The notes under the pieces: generated by a model
Databases searched by the model: none
What the model was told of the DNA's origin: nothing
What the model saw: only the letters and a program-made list of their open reading frames with translations
Shown: piece after piece, positions 52,443 to 62,397 of the stretch
Layout of the letters: every line of letters begins with the position of its first letter
Position numbering within the stretch: the stretch's first letter is position 1
From: Bacteroidetes bacterium ADurb.Bin217
Lineage (GTDB): Bacteria > Bacteroidota > Bacteroidia > Bacteroidales > UBA1715
Assembly: GCA_002069975.1 (NCBI GenBank)
Contig: MWCJ01000007.1
Coordinates: forward strand, 1 to 64,000
Reading direction: 5' to 3'
DNA length: 64,000 bases
Position numbers and translations under genes: made by a program

Positions 52443-52820
52443 TTAAAATGGTAGTTCTTCGTCGTTTTGTTGTGGCATTAAAAAATCATCTTGAGATGGA
52501 AAGGGAGCATCGAAATTTGGAGGTATTTGCTCGGTTTGATTTGAGGTTTGCGAAGTCTGAGTTAATTCTACTTTCCACGCTTTGGCTTCAGTATACCAAC
52601 GTCCCATATATTCTCTACTTTCAATATCAAATTGAGCTGTTATTTTGTTGCCTTTTTGTAATACAGTTGGTTGTATTTTGTCGCCCCATACCGCAATACA
52701 CACTTTTTTAGGAAATTGCCCTTGAGTTTCGAGTATAAATTCTTGTTTTTTCCATTCTCCATTACGTCCGTTTCCAGTTTGTAAAGCTAATACATCTATA
52801 ATTGTTCCTTGTATCTCCAT
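52443..52820 (-). CDS. DUF3127 OB-fold-like protein with SSB-like C-terminal tip
   Basis: The 125-residue protein has a DUF3127 domain (about 1-90: EIQGTIIDVL, WKKQEFILET, KITAQFDIESREYMGRWYTE), predicted to be an OB fold, then a disordered Gln/Pro/Asp-rich tail (about 93-120) ending DEELPF. That tip resembles the acidic DDDIPF/DDDLPF end by which SSB recruits repair proteins. DUF3127 is a Bacteroidota family of unknown function. It is first in an operon with ppnP, on the opposite strand to recR. A -7 box lies 19 bp upstream. Confidence 0.88.
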   Translation of the reverse strand: MEIQGTIIDVLALQTGNGRNGEWKKQEFILETQGQFPKKVCIAVWGDKIQPTVLQKGNKITAQFDIESREYMGRWYTEAKAWKVELTQTSQTSNQTEQIPPNFDAPFPSQDDFLMPQQNDEELPF

Positions 52821-52838
52821 TGTATAAATAATATGTTA

Positions 52839-52846
52839 CAAATATA
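52839..52846 (-). promoter_or_regulatory. -7 box of the DUF3127-ppnP operon
   Basis: The minus strand reads TATATTTG, an exact TAnnTTTG match 19 bp upstream of the DUF3127 ATG. Confidence 0.6.
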
Positions 52847-52996
52847 TGATTTTTTTTTATTTAATTAAAAAGTATAAGCTAAATAAATAGCGATGAGTAT
52901 AGGTGTAATAGTTTATTCTATATAGGATAAAGGGTATATTTAATATAAAAAAATGTACTGTCAATAAATTACTGTAACTTCATATTAAAAAAAGTA

Positions 52997-53004
52997 TATA
53001 TTTG
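52997..53004 (+). promoter_or_regulatory. -7 box of the aspartate aminotransferase gene
   Basis: TATATTTG is an exact TAnnTTTG match 25 bp upstream of the ATG at 53030. Confidence 0.6.
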
Positions 53005-53029
53005 CATGATTTTTTAAAAAAACGGATAG

Positions 53030-54226
53030 ATGGAACAAATTTCAAAACGACTTGCATCGTTGGCTGCCTCGCAAACACTTGCTATGGCACAAAAGAGTAG
53101 AGAGTTAAAAGCTGAAGGAAAAGATGTAATCAATTTGAGTGTAGGTGAACCCGATTTTAACACTCCCGATTATGTGAAAGAAGCTGCAAAACAGGCTATA
53201 GATGATAATTATTCGTTTTATACACCAGTTGAAGGTTTTGGAGATTTAATTCAGGCAATTTGTGAAAAATTTAAAAACGAAAATGATTTAGAATATGCTC
53301 CAAACCAAATTATAGTTTCGGCAGGGGCTAAGCATTCGTTATCAAATATTTTTTTAAGTTTACTCGATCCGGGTGATGAAGTTCTTATACCTACACCGTA
53401 TTGGGTTAGTTATCCCGAAGCTATTAAATTAGCCGAAGGTAAACCAGTGTATATACCTTCGAACATCGATTCGGGTTTTAAAGTAACACCCGAACAAATT
53501 TCTAAAGCAATAACGTCTAAAACAAAGATGTTTGTTTTTAGTTCACCGTCAAATCCTTGTGGTGCTGTATATACAAAAGAGGAATTGCAACAATTAGCAA
53601 AATTATTTGCAAAAAATCCGCAAATTCTTATTGTTTCTGACGAAATTTATGAACATATCAATTTTACAGGTAAACATGAATCAATAGCACAATTCAAAGA
53701 AGTTAAAAATCAGGTAATTGTGGTTAACGGTGTATCGAAAGGATACGCAATGACAGGCTGGAGAATAGGGTATATGGCAGCTCCGGAATGGATTGCTAAA
53801 GCTTGCAATAAGTTGCAAGGACAAGTAACTTCGGGCGTGTGCTCTATAGCTCAAAAAGCTTCAATAGCTGCATTACGGGGTGGTTTGGAATTTCCTCAGA
53901 TGATGACCGAAGCATTTTTGCGTAGAAGAAATCTTATGGTTCAAGGATTATCGAACATTAAAGGAATGAAAATAGATAGTCCACAAGGTGCTTTTTATAT
54001 TTTTGCCGATGTGTCAGGATTATTTGGTAAAAAAACGCAGAGTGGAACTGTTATTAAAAATTCATACGATTTAGCTCTCTATTTATTGTCTGATGCATGG
54101 GTTGCAGCCGTTTCTGGCGAAGGTTTCGGAAATCCCGAATGTATTCGTTTTTCATTTGCAACAAGCGACCAAAATTTGGAAAAAGCTATTACTCGAATTC
54201 ACGAAGCTATTAATAAATTACAATAG
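53030..54226 (+). CDS. pyridoxal-phosphate aspartate aminotransferase
   Basis: The 398-residue class I aminotransferase (subfamily Ib) interconverts aspartate and oxaloacetate with glutamate/2-oxoglutarate. Motifs: INLSVGEPDFNTPD, ISAGAKHS-type (VSAGAKHSLSN), SSPSNPCGAVY, VSDEIYEHI and the PLP-lysine segment SKGYAMTGWRIGY (about 232-244), then RFSFATS. Related tyrosine or kynurenine enzymes cannot be excluded. It precedes asnB, which consumes aspartate, with a terminator between. Cytosolic. Confidence 0.94.
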   Translation: MEQISKRLASLAASQTLAMAQKSRELKAEGKDVINLSVGEPDFNTPDYVKEAAKQAIDDNYSFYTPVEGFGDLIQAICEKFKNENDLEYAPNQIIVSAGAKHSLSNIFLSLLDPGDEVLIPTPYWVSYPEAIKLAEGKPVYIPSNIDSGFKVTPEQISKAITSKTKMFVFSSPSNPCGAVYTKEELQQLAKLFAKNPQILIVSDEIYEHINFTGKHESIAQFKEVKNQVIVVNGVSKGYAMTGWRIGYMAAPEWIAKACNKLQGQVTSGVCSIAQKASIAALRGGLEFPQMMTEAFLRRRNLMVQGLSNIKGMKIDSPQGAFYIFADVSGLFGKKTQSGTVIKNSYDLALYLLSDAWVAAVSGEGFGNPECIRFSFATSDQNLEKAITRIHEAINKLQ

Positions 54227-54244
54227 GTTTTTTAAACGAATTGT

Positions 54245-54284
54245 AAAATCCGGTAAAAAGTACTACCTTTCTACCGGATTTTTT
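54245..54284 (+). terminator. intrinsic terminator 8 nt before the asnB start
   Basis: AAAATCCGGTA (54245-54255) pairs with TACCGGATTTT (54272-54282) around a 16-nt loop, with a run of T to 54284. It lies 8 nt before the asnB ATG. A near -7 match (TACCTTTC, 54264-54271) lies in the loop. Confidence 0.8.
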
Positions 54285-54292
54285 ATTTGAGT

Positions 54293-56179
54293 ATGTGTGG
54301 TATTAGTGGACTTTTTTCCTTTTCAAATAATGCATTAAATTATATACATGCATTAGACCAGTCTTTAGTCGTTATGCATCATCGCGGTCCCGATGCTCAG
54401 GCTGTATTTCATAATAATTCAGCGGTTTTAGGTCATGTTCGTTTGTCTATCATAGATATGTCTGCAGGAGCTAATCAACCTTTTTCCGATACTACCGGTA
54501 GATATACAATGGTATTTAATGGAGAATTTTACAATTTCAAAGATTTTTATAAAGAACTTAGTGCCGATGGTGTGGAGTTTAGAACTACTTCCGATACAGA
54601 AGTGCTATTATATTTGTATATAAAATACGGTGCTGCGTGTTTACAATATATACAAGGTTTTTTTGCATTCGCAGTATACGATTCACTCTCGGAATCGTTG
54701 TTTGTAGCTCGAGATAGATTTGGTGTTAAACCTTTATATGTTTACAGCTCTAATACGTTTTTTTGTTTTGCGTCAGAATTGCAATCGCTTATGCAGTTTC
54801 CATTTGAGAGAAACATTAATCTCGATGCATTATATATGTATCTTCAGTTGCTGTATGTTCCTGCACCTCTTACTATGTTGCAAAATGTAGAAAAGCTTAT
54901 GCCCGGCTATTATATAGAAGTTTCAAAACAAGGTATTTCAAAACATCAGTATTATACCTTGCCTGTATATTCTAATAATTCTCCAATTATCCCCTATGAG
55001 CAAGCTCAACAAGAGTTTTATTCAGTTTTAGAAAATGCGGTACAATCTCGATTAGTTTCTGATGTTCCGTTAGGAACGTTTTTGAGTGGTGGTTTGGATT
55101 CTTCTGTTGTAAGTGCTATTGCAGCTAAACATGTTACTGGTTTGCAAACATATTCAATAGGTTTCACCGATAATCCATATTTCGACGAAACTTCCTACGC
55201 TCAGGCTGTAGCTCGTAAAATTGAATCAAATCATACGGTTATTCCCATTTCGAATTCAGTTTTCTCTGAATCTGTTTCGCACGTATTACAACAATTTGAT
55301 GAGCCGTTTGCCGACTCTTCGGCTATTGCTGTATATGCCTTGTCAAAATATGTGAAACAATATGTTACCGTAGCATTGTCTGGCGATGGTGCCGATGAAT
55401 TATTAGGTGGATATAGAAAACATGCTGCTCATATGAGGAGTTTTGTGCCATCTATTTCGAATTCAGTATTACCATATGCTGAACCTATATTACGTATGCT
55501 TCCGCAATCACGAAATAATAAAATTACCGATATGTTTCGTAAAGCTTATCGATATTCTAAAGCTTTGCGGTTAAGTAAACAAGATATGTATTGGTTGTGG
55601 TGCAGTTTGCAGTCCGAACACGAAGCTCAGATGTTATTGCCCAATTATATCCCTTCGCTTAAATATAATAGTGCCAAACAATTGTATGTGCAAGGTATAC
55701 ATTCTCATTCAAACCTAAACGACGTATTGTATGCCGATCAGTTATTGGTGTTGGCAAACGATATGCTTACAAAAGTTGATAGAATGAGTATGGCTCATAG
55801 TCTAGAGGTGCGTTCTCCATTTTTAGATTATAGATTAATTTCATATGTTAATTCGTTACCCGATTCATATAAAATACACGGTTCTTTGCAAAAGCGTATT
55901 TTGTTTGATTCGTGCAAGCATTTGTTGCCGCAAGAATTATATAACAGACCTAAACAAGGATTCGAAGTGCCATTACATAGTTGGTGTACCGGAAATGTAT
56001 TACAACTTCATATTCAAGAATTATTGTCAGATAAAATGTTGAATTCACAAGGAATTTTTTCGAAAGAGCGAGTTGGCTTTTTGTTACAAAAATTACATTC
56101 GTCAAATCCGGGCGATAGTGCCTCTGTTATATGGGCATTACTTGTGTTTCAAACATGGTATGCCAAGTATATTTCATAA
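54293..56179 (+). CDS. asnB: glutamine-hydrolysing asparagine synthase
   Basis: AsnB makes asparagine from aspartate, glutamine and ATP. The start must be the ATG at 54293 because the next residue is the catalytic Cys (MCGISGLF); a TTG at 54287 is rejected. The 628-residue protein has the Ntn glutaminase domain with HHRGPDA, RLSIID and NGEFYN, and the synthetase domain with the PP-loop motif LSGGLDSS and SGDGADELLGGY. It could instead act on a polysaccharide precursor, as some AsnB homologues do, but the context with an aspartate aminotransferase fits asparagine. Cytosolic. Confidence 0.93.
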   Translation: MCGISGLFSFSNNALNYIHALDQSLVVMHHRGPDAQAVFHNNSAVLGHVRLSIIDMSAGANQPFSDTTGRYTMVFNGEFYNFKDFYKELSADGVEFRTTSDTEVLLYLYIKYGAACLQYIQGFFAFAVYDSLSESLFVARDRFGVKPLYVYSSNTFFCFASELQSLMQFPFERNINLDALYMYLQLLYVPAPLTMLQNVEKLMPGYYIEVSKQGISKHQYYTLPVYSNNSPIIPYEQAQQEFYSVLENAVQSRLVSDVPLGTFLSGGLDSSVVSAIAAKHVTGLQTYSIGFTDNPYFDETSYAQAVARKIESNHTVIPISNSVFSESVSHVLQQFDEPFADSSAIAVYALSKYVKQYVTVALSGDGADELLGGYRKHAAHMRSFVPSISNSVLPYAEPILRMLPQSRNNKITDMFRKAYRYSKALRLSKQDMYWLWCSLQSEHEAQMLLPNYIPSLKYNSAKQLYVQGIHSHSNLNDVLYADQLLVLANDMLTKVDRMSMAHSLEVRSPFLDYRLISYVNSLPDSYKIHGSLQKRILFDSCKHLLPQELYNRPKQGFEVPLHSWCTGNVLQLHIQELLSDKMLNSQGIFSKERVGFLLQKLHSSNPGDSASVIWALLVFQTWYAKYIS

Positions 56180-56188
56180 TCAAAATTT

Positions 56189-56212
56189 CAACCTATATTG
56201 GGGTTGTTTTTT
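56189..56212 (+). terminator. weak terminator of asnB
   Basis: CAACC (56189-56193) pairs with GGTTG (56202-56206), followed by six T. The stem is only 5 bp, so it is a weak candidate; it is 9 bp after the asnB stop. Confidence 0.4.
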
Positions 56213-56238
56213 GAATTAATTCGAAACACTTACTGCTA

Positions 56239-56607
56239 TCAATTATTTTTTCGTGCTGCTATTATAAGTATACTAATACCTATAATTTTTAAAGGTATTG
56301 CTATATATACTAGGATAGTTGCTATATCCAACCACGATAATACATATTTAGCATACATAGAAAGTGAAATGAATATAACTCCTAAAACTAAAGGCATGAA
56401 ATATTTAAAAGGTACATGCGAAAAATTGCGAAACGAATAGAGTAAAAAAATTATTTTCGAAATTATTCCTATACCAAGAAAAATATAATAAACAAGCGAA
56501 AGAGTTGTCGTATATTTAGTTATAAAAGCAGCAGTTATGCTTATAAGTCCTATATATAAATATAAAAAATGCTGCTTTGTTTTTTTTGAATCGATTGATT
56601 GAAGCAT
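56239..56607 (-). CDS. small four-helix membrane protein
   Basis: The 122-residue product has four hydrophobic helices (about 13-30, 36-55, 66-83, 92-116) and basic ends (SKKTKQ, AARKNN). No motif or family was recognised. It starts 6 bp after the korB stop on the same strand and so belongs to the kor operon. A plus-strand reading frame over the same bases is judged spurious. A link to the ferredoxin oxidoreductase is possible but unsupported beyond position. Confidence 0.6.
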   Translation of the reverse strand: MLQSIDSKKTKQHFLYLYIGLISITAAFITKYTTTLSLVYYIFLGIGIISKIIFLLYSFRNFSHVPFKYFMPLVLGVIFISLSMYAKYVLSWLDIATILVYIAIPLKIIGISILIIAARKNN

Positions 56608-56613
56608 TAAAAT

Positions 56614-57621
56614 TTATATTTCCCAAATTTCACCGCTGCTAAATAAAGCTTCAATTGAATGTATATTAGAATTTTGATGAGCATATTCCAATTGTTCTGT
56701 CAAAGCATTATCATATGTTTGGTCTTCTACATCGCGAATAACTCCTAAAGCTATAGGGAAATTCGGAGCTTTCATAGTAATTAACATGTTGTGAATTACT
56801 GTATTGGAGCAGTGTGCGTCGTGTATAAGAATATCTGATTCGGTAATTCCCGATTCACCAATAGTTACCACTTGCAATTCCATTCCTTTAAGAACTAATC
56901 CTTTTTCTCTATTTTTACCGAAAATCATTGGTTTTCCATGTTCCAAGATTACTTGTCTGTCGTCTTTTTCGTTACGATTGGCAAAATATTCATGAGCTCC
57001 ATTATTGAAAATTACACAATTTTGTAAAATTTCAACCACAGAAGTCCCTTTGTGGTTTTGAGCTTGAATCATGACATCGGTACATAAAGCTATATTATTG
57101 TCGATAGCTCGTGCAAAAAAAGTTCCTCTACAACCTAAGGTTAATTCACCGGGATTAAATGGTGTTTCTATAGTTCCCATGGGTGAAGTTTTGGTTACTT
57201 GACCTTTTTTAGATGTTGGAGAGTATTGCCCTTTCGTAAGACCGTATATTTCGTTGTTAAATAAAATAATATTAATATCGATATTTCTGCGAACAGCATG
57301 TATAAAGTGATTACCCCCAATAGCCAAACAATCGCCATCGCCTGTAATTTGCCAAACACTTAATTCAGGATTTGCTGATTTTACTCCAGATGCTATAGCC
57401 GAAGCTCTCCCATGTATGGTGTGCATGCCATAGGTATTCATATAATATGGTAACCGAGATGAACAACCAATACCCGAAACTACCACAATATTTTCTATTG
57501 CAACACCACATTGAGGCATGGCTTTTTGTAATGCATTAAGAACTGCATGGTCGCCACACCCGGCACACCATTTTACATCAACATTACTTTTTAAATCTTG
57601 GGCTGTATATGATTGAGTCAT
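56614..57621 (-). CDS. korB: 2-oxoacid:ferredoxin oxidoreductase, beta subunit
   Basis: The 335-residue subunit binds thiamine diphosphate. It shows CAGCGDHAVLNA, GIGCSSRLPYYMNTYGMHT (diagnostic GIGCSSR), HGRASAIASGVK and the ThDP motif TGDGDCLAIGGNH followed by NNEIYGLTKGQ. With the alpha subunit it forms CoA-dependent, ferredoxin-linked oxidation of a 2-oxoacid, most likely 2-oxoglutarate by the subunit plan. It is 9 bp downstream of korA. Oxygen-sensitive family, in line with anaerobic life. Confidence 0.94.
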   Translation of the reverse strand: MTQSYTAQDLKSNVDVKWCAGCGDHAVLNALQKAMPQCGVAIENIVVVSGIGCSSRLPYYMNTYGMHTIHGRASAIASGVKSANPELSVWQITGDGDCLAIGGNHFIHAVRRNIDINIILFNNEIYGLTKGQYSPTSKKGQVTKTSPMGTIETPFNPGELTLGCRGTFFARAIDNNIALCTDVMIQAQNHKGTSVVEILQNCVIFNNGAHEYFANRNEKDDRQVILEHGKPMIFGKNREKGLVLKGMELQVVTIGESGITESDILIHDAHCSNTVIHNMLITMKAPNFPIALGVIRDVEDQTYDNALTEQLEYAHQNSNIHSIEALFSSGEIWEI

Positions 57622-57630
57622 GCTTGTTGG

Positions 57631-59469
57631 TTATAAATATTTTAAACATTCATGTTTTATTTCTTCAACAGTAAAAGGTAAGCCTTGAACTTTGTTGTAT
57701 TGTTCGTATGAAAATTCTTGACATTCAATACGTAAGTAATTTGCAAACTGTCCTAAATTTAATTCACAAACAAGTATTTTTTTATATCGTTTAAATACTT
57801 CTTTTGTATTAGCCGGTAGGGGTTTTATATAATTAAATTGAGCTAATGCAACATGTTTTCCCTCGAGCAAAAGTTCTTGTACCGCCGATAATAAGTGTCC
57901 GTATGTGCCACCCCAACCTACAACCAACAAATCTCCGTACTCTTCTCCTTCAACTTGAATATGAGGAATTTTGGTTACAACTTTGTCGACTTTTTCTTTG
58001 CGTAATGCGACCATTTTATGGTGATTTTCAGGCACATGAGAAGCTTGTCCTGTTACGTAATCTTTCTCTAAACTACCAATACGATGCATTAATTCAGGAG
58101 TTCCCGGAATAACCCAATTGCGAGCAAGAGTATCGTTGTTGCGCATAAAAGGTGTATGCTCCGAAAGTTTGTCCTTTTGAATACGAGGCGTAATCGAAGG
58201 CAATTCGTTCATTGACTTTATTTTCCATGGTTGCGATCCATTCGCTAAAAAACCGTCGGTAAGTAAAATAACGGGTGTCATGTGTTCTAACGAAAGTTTT
58301 GCCGACATGTATGCATAGTCAAAACAGTCCGAAGGCGAAGTTGCTGCAATTACTATACATGGAGCCTCACCATTTCTGCCGTAAAGAGCTTGTAATAAAT
58401 CAGCTTGTTCTGTCTTGGTTGGTAACCCGGTCGATGGTCCTCCTCGTTGAACATTAACAATAACAATAGGTAATTCCATAATACATGCAAGCCCTATAGC
58501 TTCGGTTTTAAGAGCAAGTCCCGGTCCCGAAGTCGTAGTAACAGCTAAATTTCCTGCATACGCTGCACCTATAGCAGTACATATTCCTGCAATTTCATCT
58601 TCAGCTTGAAATGTTTTAACACCTAAATTTTTGTGCTTTGCCAATTCTTGTAAAATATCAGTAGCAGGCGTTATAGGATATGAACCTAAAAACAAAGGTA
58701 ATTGAGCTTTTTCTGCTGCAGCCATGAGTCCCCATGCTACCGCCATATTCCCGTTCATATTGCGATATTTCCCTTTTTCAATTTTTCCGGGTTCAATACT
58801 CGCAGAAGGCATTGCGTGAGTGTTTTCGGCAAAAATATACCCTTCGCGCAATACTTTTTTGTTTGCTTCAATTAACGCTGGATATTTCGCAAATTTTTCT
58901 TCAAAATATCTAAATGTATGTTCAAACGGTCTGTTGAATAAACTATAAGTAATACCTAATGCAAACATGTTTTTGCATCGCATTATACTTTTATTGTCGA
59001 GTTGTGAATCTACTAAACAAGCTTGTGTTTGCGATGAAATAGGTGCACAAATAAGATTATATGGTTGTAACGAATTGTCGGAAAGAGGATTCGAAATATA
59101 ACCTGCTTTTTGTAAATGTTTATCGTCAAACGTGTCGGCATCAACAATAATTGTAGCACCGCGTTTAGCCCATTTTAAATTTGCTTTAAGAGCAGCCGGA
59201 TTCATTGCAACCAATACATCGCAATAATCTCCCGGAGTATGTATTTTATTGTGTCCTATGTGAACTTGAAATCCGGAAACACCGGCTACGGTTCCTTGCG
59301 GTGCTCTAATTTCCGATGGGTAATCAGGAAATGTTGAAACATCGTTACCAAATAGGGCAGAAGTGTCTGAAAATAAAGTGCCGACTAATTGCATTCCATC
59401 TCCTGAATCTCCCGTAAATCGAATAGTAACGTTGTTTAAATTAATTATTTGTTTTTGTAATTGAGTCAT
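57631..59469 (-). CDS. korA: 2-oxoacid:ferredoxin oxidoreductase, fused gamma-alpha subunit
   Basis: The 612-residue subunit begins with the gamma (catalytic) domain (RFTGDSGDGMQLVG at the N-terminus, about 10-190), followed by the alpha pyrimidine-binding domain (GNMAVAWGLMAAAEK, LGSYPITPATDIL, AEDEIAGICTAIGAAYAG, TTSGPGLALKTE) and the C-terminal domain (VVGWGGTYG, NLGQFANYLR). This gamma-alpha fusion is normal in Bacteroidota KorA. The ATG at 59469 is used; an earlier GTG at 59526 is possible. A -7 box is at 59551-59558. Confidence 0.94.
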   Translation of the reverse strand: MTQLQKQIINLNNVTIRFTGDSGDGMQLVGTLFSDTSALFGNDVSTFPDYPSEIRAPQGTVAGVSGFQVHIGHNKIHTPGDYCDVLVAMNPAALKANLKWAKRGATIIVDADTFDDKHLQKAGYISNPLSDNSLQPYNLICAPISSQTQACLVDSQLDNKSIMRCKNMFALGITYSLFNRPFEHTFRYFEEKFAKYPALIEANKKVLREGYIFAENTHAMPSASIEPGKIEKGKYRNMNGNMAVAWGLMAAAEKAQLPLFLGSYPITPATDILQELAKHKNLGVKTFQAEDEIAGICTAIGAAYAGNLAVTTTSGPGLALKTEAIGLACIMELPIVIVNVQRGGPSTGLPTKTEQADLLQALYGRNGEAPCIVIAATSPSDCFDYAYMSAKLSLEHMTPVILLTDGFLANGSQPWKIKSMNELPSITPRIQKDKLSEHTPFMRNNDTLARNWVIPGTPELMHRIGSLEKDYVTGQASHVPENHHKMVALRKEKVDKVVTKIPHIQVEGEEYGDLLVVGWGGTYGHLLSAVQELLLEGKHVALAQFNYIKPLPANTKEVFKRYKKILVCELNLGQFANYLRIECQEFSYEQYNKVQGLPFTVEEIKHECLKYL

Positions 59470-59550
59470 TACACTACTGTTTTTGAATTTTAAACCACTC
59501 GTAATGTAAGAATGGTATATCCTCACACTATTCCTTTTTTATTTCGAATA

Positions 59551-59558
59551 CAAAAGTA
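59551..59558 (-). promoter_or_regulatory. -7 box of the kor operon
   Basis: The minus strand reads TACTTTTG, an exact TAnnTTTG match about 82 bp upstream of the korA ATG. No other gene lies between. Confidence 0.5.
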
Positions 59559-59712
59559 CTTTTTTATGTGTACTTTTCATAATTCATTTGTTCTAACATG
59601 TTTTTTATGTGTATGAAATTTTATATGTAAAAATATGATGAATTTAAGGTTTTTGAGAGATTGTTTTGGTAAATGTTAACAAAATGTGAATGCTTTGTTA
59701 GAATAGAATGTG

Positions 59713-59740
59713 TTGAGTGATGCAGAAAACAATACTTTTG
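59713..59740 (+). promoter_or_regulatory. mutS promoter (TTG and TACTTTTG)
   Basis: TTG at 59713-59715 and an exact -7 box TACTTTTG at 59733-59740 are 17 nt apart. The start site would fall near 59744, which places the real mutS start at ATG 59756 rather than the upstream GTG 59717 or ATG 59720. Confidence 0.6.
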
Positions 59741-59755
59741 TGTAAAACTAAAATT

Positions 59756-62365
59756 ATGCAAGAAAAAATTGTAGAAACACCTTTAATGAAACAATATTAT
59801 CAGGTAAAAAGCAAACATCCTGATGCTATACTTTTGTTTCGTGTAGGCGATTTTTACGAAACTTTTTCTGAAGATGCAATTCAAACATCTCGAATTTTAG
59901 GTATTACGCTTACTCGCAGAGCAAACGGTTCGGCAAGTTTTGTGGAATTAGCCGGTTTCCCGTTTCATGCCTTAGATACATATTTGCCAAAATTAGTGCG
60001 TGCAGGGCAACGAGTTGCTATATGCGAACAGTTAGAAGATCCGTCAAAAACTAAAACTATAGTAAAACGAGGTGTTACTGAGCTCGTTACTCCCGGTGTT
60101 TCGTTGAGTGATACTATTTTAAATAATCGTGAAAATAATTTTTTAGCTGCAGTACATTTTTCTTCTCATGCTATAGGAGTTGCGTTTCTCGATATATCTA
60201 CCGGAGAATTTTTAGTAGGCGAAGGTTCTATAGATTATATAGATAAACTTATTAGTGGATTTCGCCCCAAAGAAGTATTATTTGACAGGAATAAAGAAAA
60301 ATTATTTAAAGATTCATTTTCAAACGGTTTATATACCTATAAATTAGATGATTGGATTTTCACAACAGAAGCTGCAAACGATAAGCTTTTGCAACACTTT
60401 GAAACTACATCGCTTAAAGGCTTTGGTATAGATATTTATCCGCAAGCAATTATTGCTGCCGGAGCTGTTTTGCACTATTTAGATATTACAGAACACAAGC
60501 AAATTCAGCACATACGCTCTATTTCTCGTATAGAACAAGATGAATTTGTCTGGCTCGATAGATTTACAATCAGAAATTTAGAATTGTTTTCGTCGCCTAA
60601 CGAAGGAGCCAAAACATTACTCGATGTCGTAGATTTTACGCAAACCCCTATGGGGTCTCGCTTACTTAAACGATGGATAGCCTTGCCGCTTAAACAGGTT
60701 AATCAAATTCAACAACGACTTGATGTGGTTCAAGATTTTGTAGTTAATCTTTCTTTATTCGATACCGTTCAGTCGCTTTTACACAACATGTGCGACTTAG
60801 AACGAATAGTTGCCCGAGTGGCTACCGGCAGAATTTTACCTCGCGAAATGATACAGTTGGTAAAAACATTGCAAGATATTGCTCCGCTTAAAGAATTGTG
60901 TAAAACGCATACTAATAAACTCTTACAGTTATTTGCGGAGCAATTGAATCCCTGCGAAAAATTAACTGAACATATCACAACGCATATAGTATCAGATCCA
61001 CCTAATGCTATTCAGCGTGGAGGAGTTATTGCTCATGGGGTTCATGCCGAACTCGATAGGTTACGAGAAATTTCGCACAGCGGAAAAGATTTTATTTTGC
61101 AATTGCAAGAACGTGAGGAGATTAAGAGTGGTATTCCAAAACTTAAAGTCGCATATAATAATGTGTTTGGGTATTACATCGAAGTTCGAAATACTCATAA
61201 AGACAAAGTTCCCGAAGATTGGACTCGTAAGCAAACATTAGTTAATGCCGAACGGTATATTACACAAGAATTGAAAGAATACGAAGAACAAATTCTTGGA
61301 GCTGAGGAACGTATAGTTCAAATTGAACAAGAATTGTACATGGCTTGTATACAAGAAATGTGTTTGTATATCTCTACATTGCAATTAAATGCTTCTATTG
61401 TTGCTAATATTGATTGTTTGTATTCTTTTGCTGAGGTATCACTAAAAAATAAATATTGCAAACCAACAATTGATGATTCTACACAATTAGAAATTTGTAA
61501 TGGGCGGCATCCTGTTATTGAAACACGAATGACTCCCGGCGAACAGTATGTTGGCAATGATGTAAGTCTTGATACCGAACATCAGCAGATAATTATTATT
61601 ACAGGTCCGAATATGGCCGGAAAGTCCGCTTTGCTTCGTCAAACGGCACTTATTACGTTGTTGGCACAAATAGGATGTTTTGTGCCTGCCGATACTGCAC
61701 ATATAGGTGTAGTAGATAAAATATTTACTCGTGTAGGTGCTTCTGATAATATATCGCAAGGTGAATCTACGTTTATGGTAGAAATGAACGAAGCTGCAAG
61801 TATTTTGAATAATATGTCAAATCGTAGTTTAATTTTGCTCGATGAATTGGGGCGTGGAACAAGTACCTACGATGGAATATCTATAGCATGGGCTATTGTT
61901 GAATTTTTACACGAACACGCAACCGCTCATCCCAAAACATTATTTGCTACCCATTATCACGAACTTAATGAATTGGAATCTTCATTTTCTCGTGTCAAAA
62001 ATTATAACGTGTCGGTTAAAGAACACGATAATAAAGTTATTTTTTTAAGAAAATTAGTGCGTGGAGGGAGCGAACATAGTTTTGGAATACATGTAGCAAA
62101 AATGGCTGGAATGCCAAAGTCTGTAGTGAAACGAGCTCATGAAATTTTAAAAGAATTAGAGGGAACATATCGTAAAAAATCCCTCGCCAAACCGGTAAAA
62201 GAAATTGCACAACATCGCGAAGGATATCAATTAAGTATTTTTCAACTCGACGATCCGGTATTATCACAAATTCGTGATCAAATTAAAGGTATAGATATTA
62301 ATAATCTTACCCCTATTCAAGCACTGAATACTTTACATGAAATTAAAAAATTGATAGGAAAGTAA
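59756..62365 (+). CDS. mutS: DNA mismatch repair protein MutS
   Basis: MutS1 recognises mismatches and recruits MutL. The 869-residue protein has the N-terminal mismatch-binding domain with the Phe-x-Glu motif in GDFYETF (about 31-37), the clamp and lever helices, and the ATPase domain with Walker [29 protein letters not shown] and the catalytic-His ATHYHEL. All core motifs are intact. It is convergent with fic; a hairpin between them serves fic. Cytosolic. Confidence 0.97.
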   Translation: MQEKIVETPLMKQYYQVKSKHPDAILLFRVGDFYETFSEDAIQTSRILGITLTRRANGSASFVELAGFPFHALDTYLPKLVRAGQRVAICEQLEDPSKTKTIVKRGVTELVTPGVSLSDTILNNRENNFLAAVHFSSHAIGVAFLDISTGEFLVGEGSIDYIDKLISGFRPKEVLFDRNKEKLFKDSFSNGLYTYKLDDWIFTTEAANDKLLQHFETTSLKGFGIDIYPQAIIAAGAVLHYLDITEHKQIQHIRSISRIEQDEFVWLDRFTIRNLELFSSPNEGAKTLLDVVDFTQTPMGSRLLKRWIALPLKQVNQIQQRLDVVQDFVVNLSLFDTVQSLLHNMCDLERIVARVATGRILPREMIQLVKTLQDIAPLKELCKTHTNKLLQLFAEQLNPCEKLTEHITTHIVSDPPNAIQRGGVIAHGVHAELDRLREISHSGKDFILQLQEREEIKSGIPKLKVAYNNVFGYYIEVRNTHKDKVPEDWTRKQTLVNAERYITQELKEYEEQILGAEERIVQIEQELYMACIQEMCLYISTLQLNASIVANIDCLYSFAEVSLKNKYCKPTIDDSTQLEICNGRHPVIETRMTPGEQYVGNDVSLDTEHQQIIIITGPNMAGKSALLRQTALITLLAQIGCFVPADTAHIGVVDKIFTRVGASDNISQGESTFMVEMNEAASILNNMSNRSLILLDELGRGTSTYDGISIAWAIVEFLHEHATAHPKTLFATHYHELNELESSFSRVKNYNVSVKEHDNKVIFLRKLVRGGSEHSFGIHVAKMAGMPKSVVKRAHEILKELEGTYRKKSLAKPVKEIAQHREGYQLSIFQLDDPVLSQIRDQIKGIDINNLTPIQALNTLHEIKKLIGK

Positions 62366-62397
62366 TTGGATTATAAACTTAATTGTTTTATTAAAAA

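Noticed and set aside
56198-56440. 80-residue plus-strand reading frame after asnB
   Set aside because: It overlaps the minus-strand four-helix membrane protein, which fits the kor operon spacing better.
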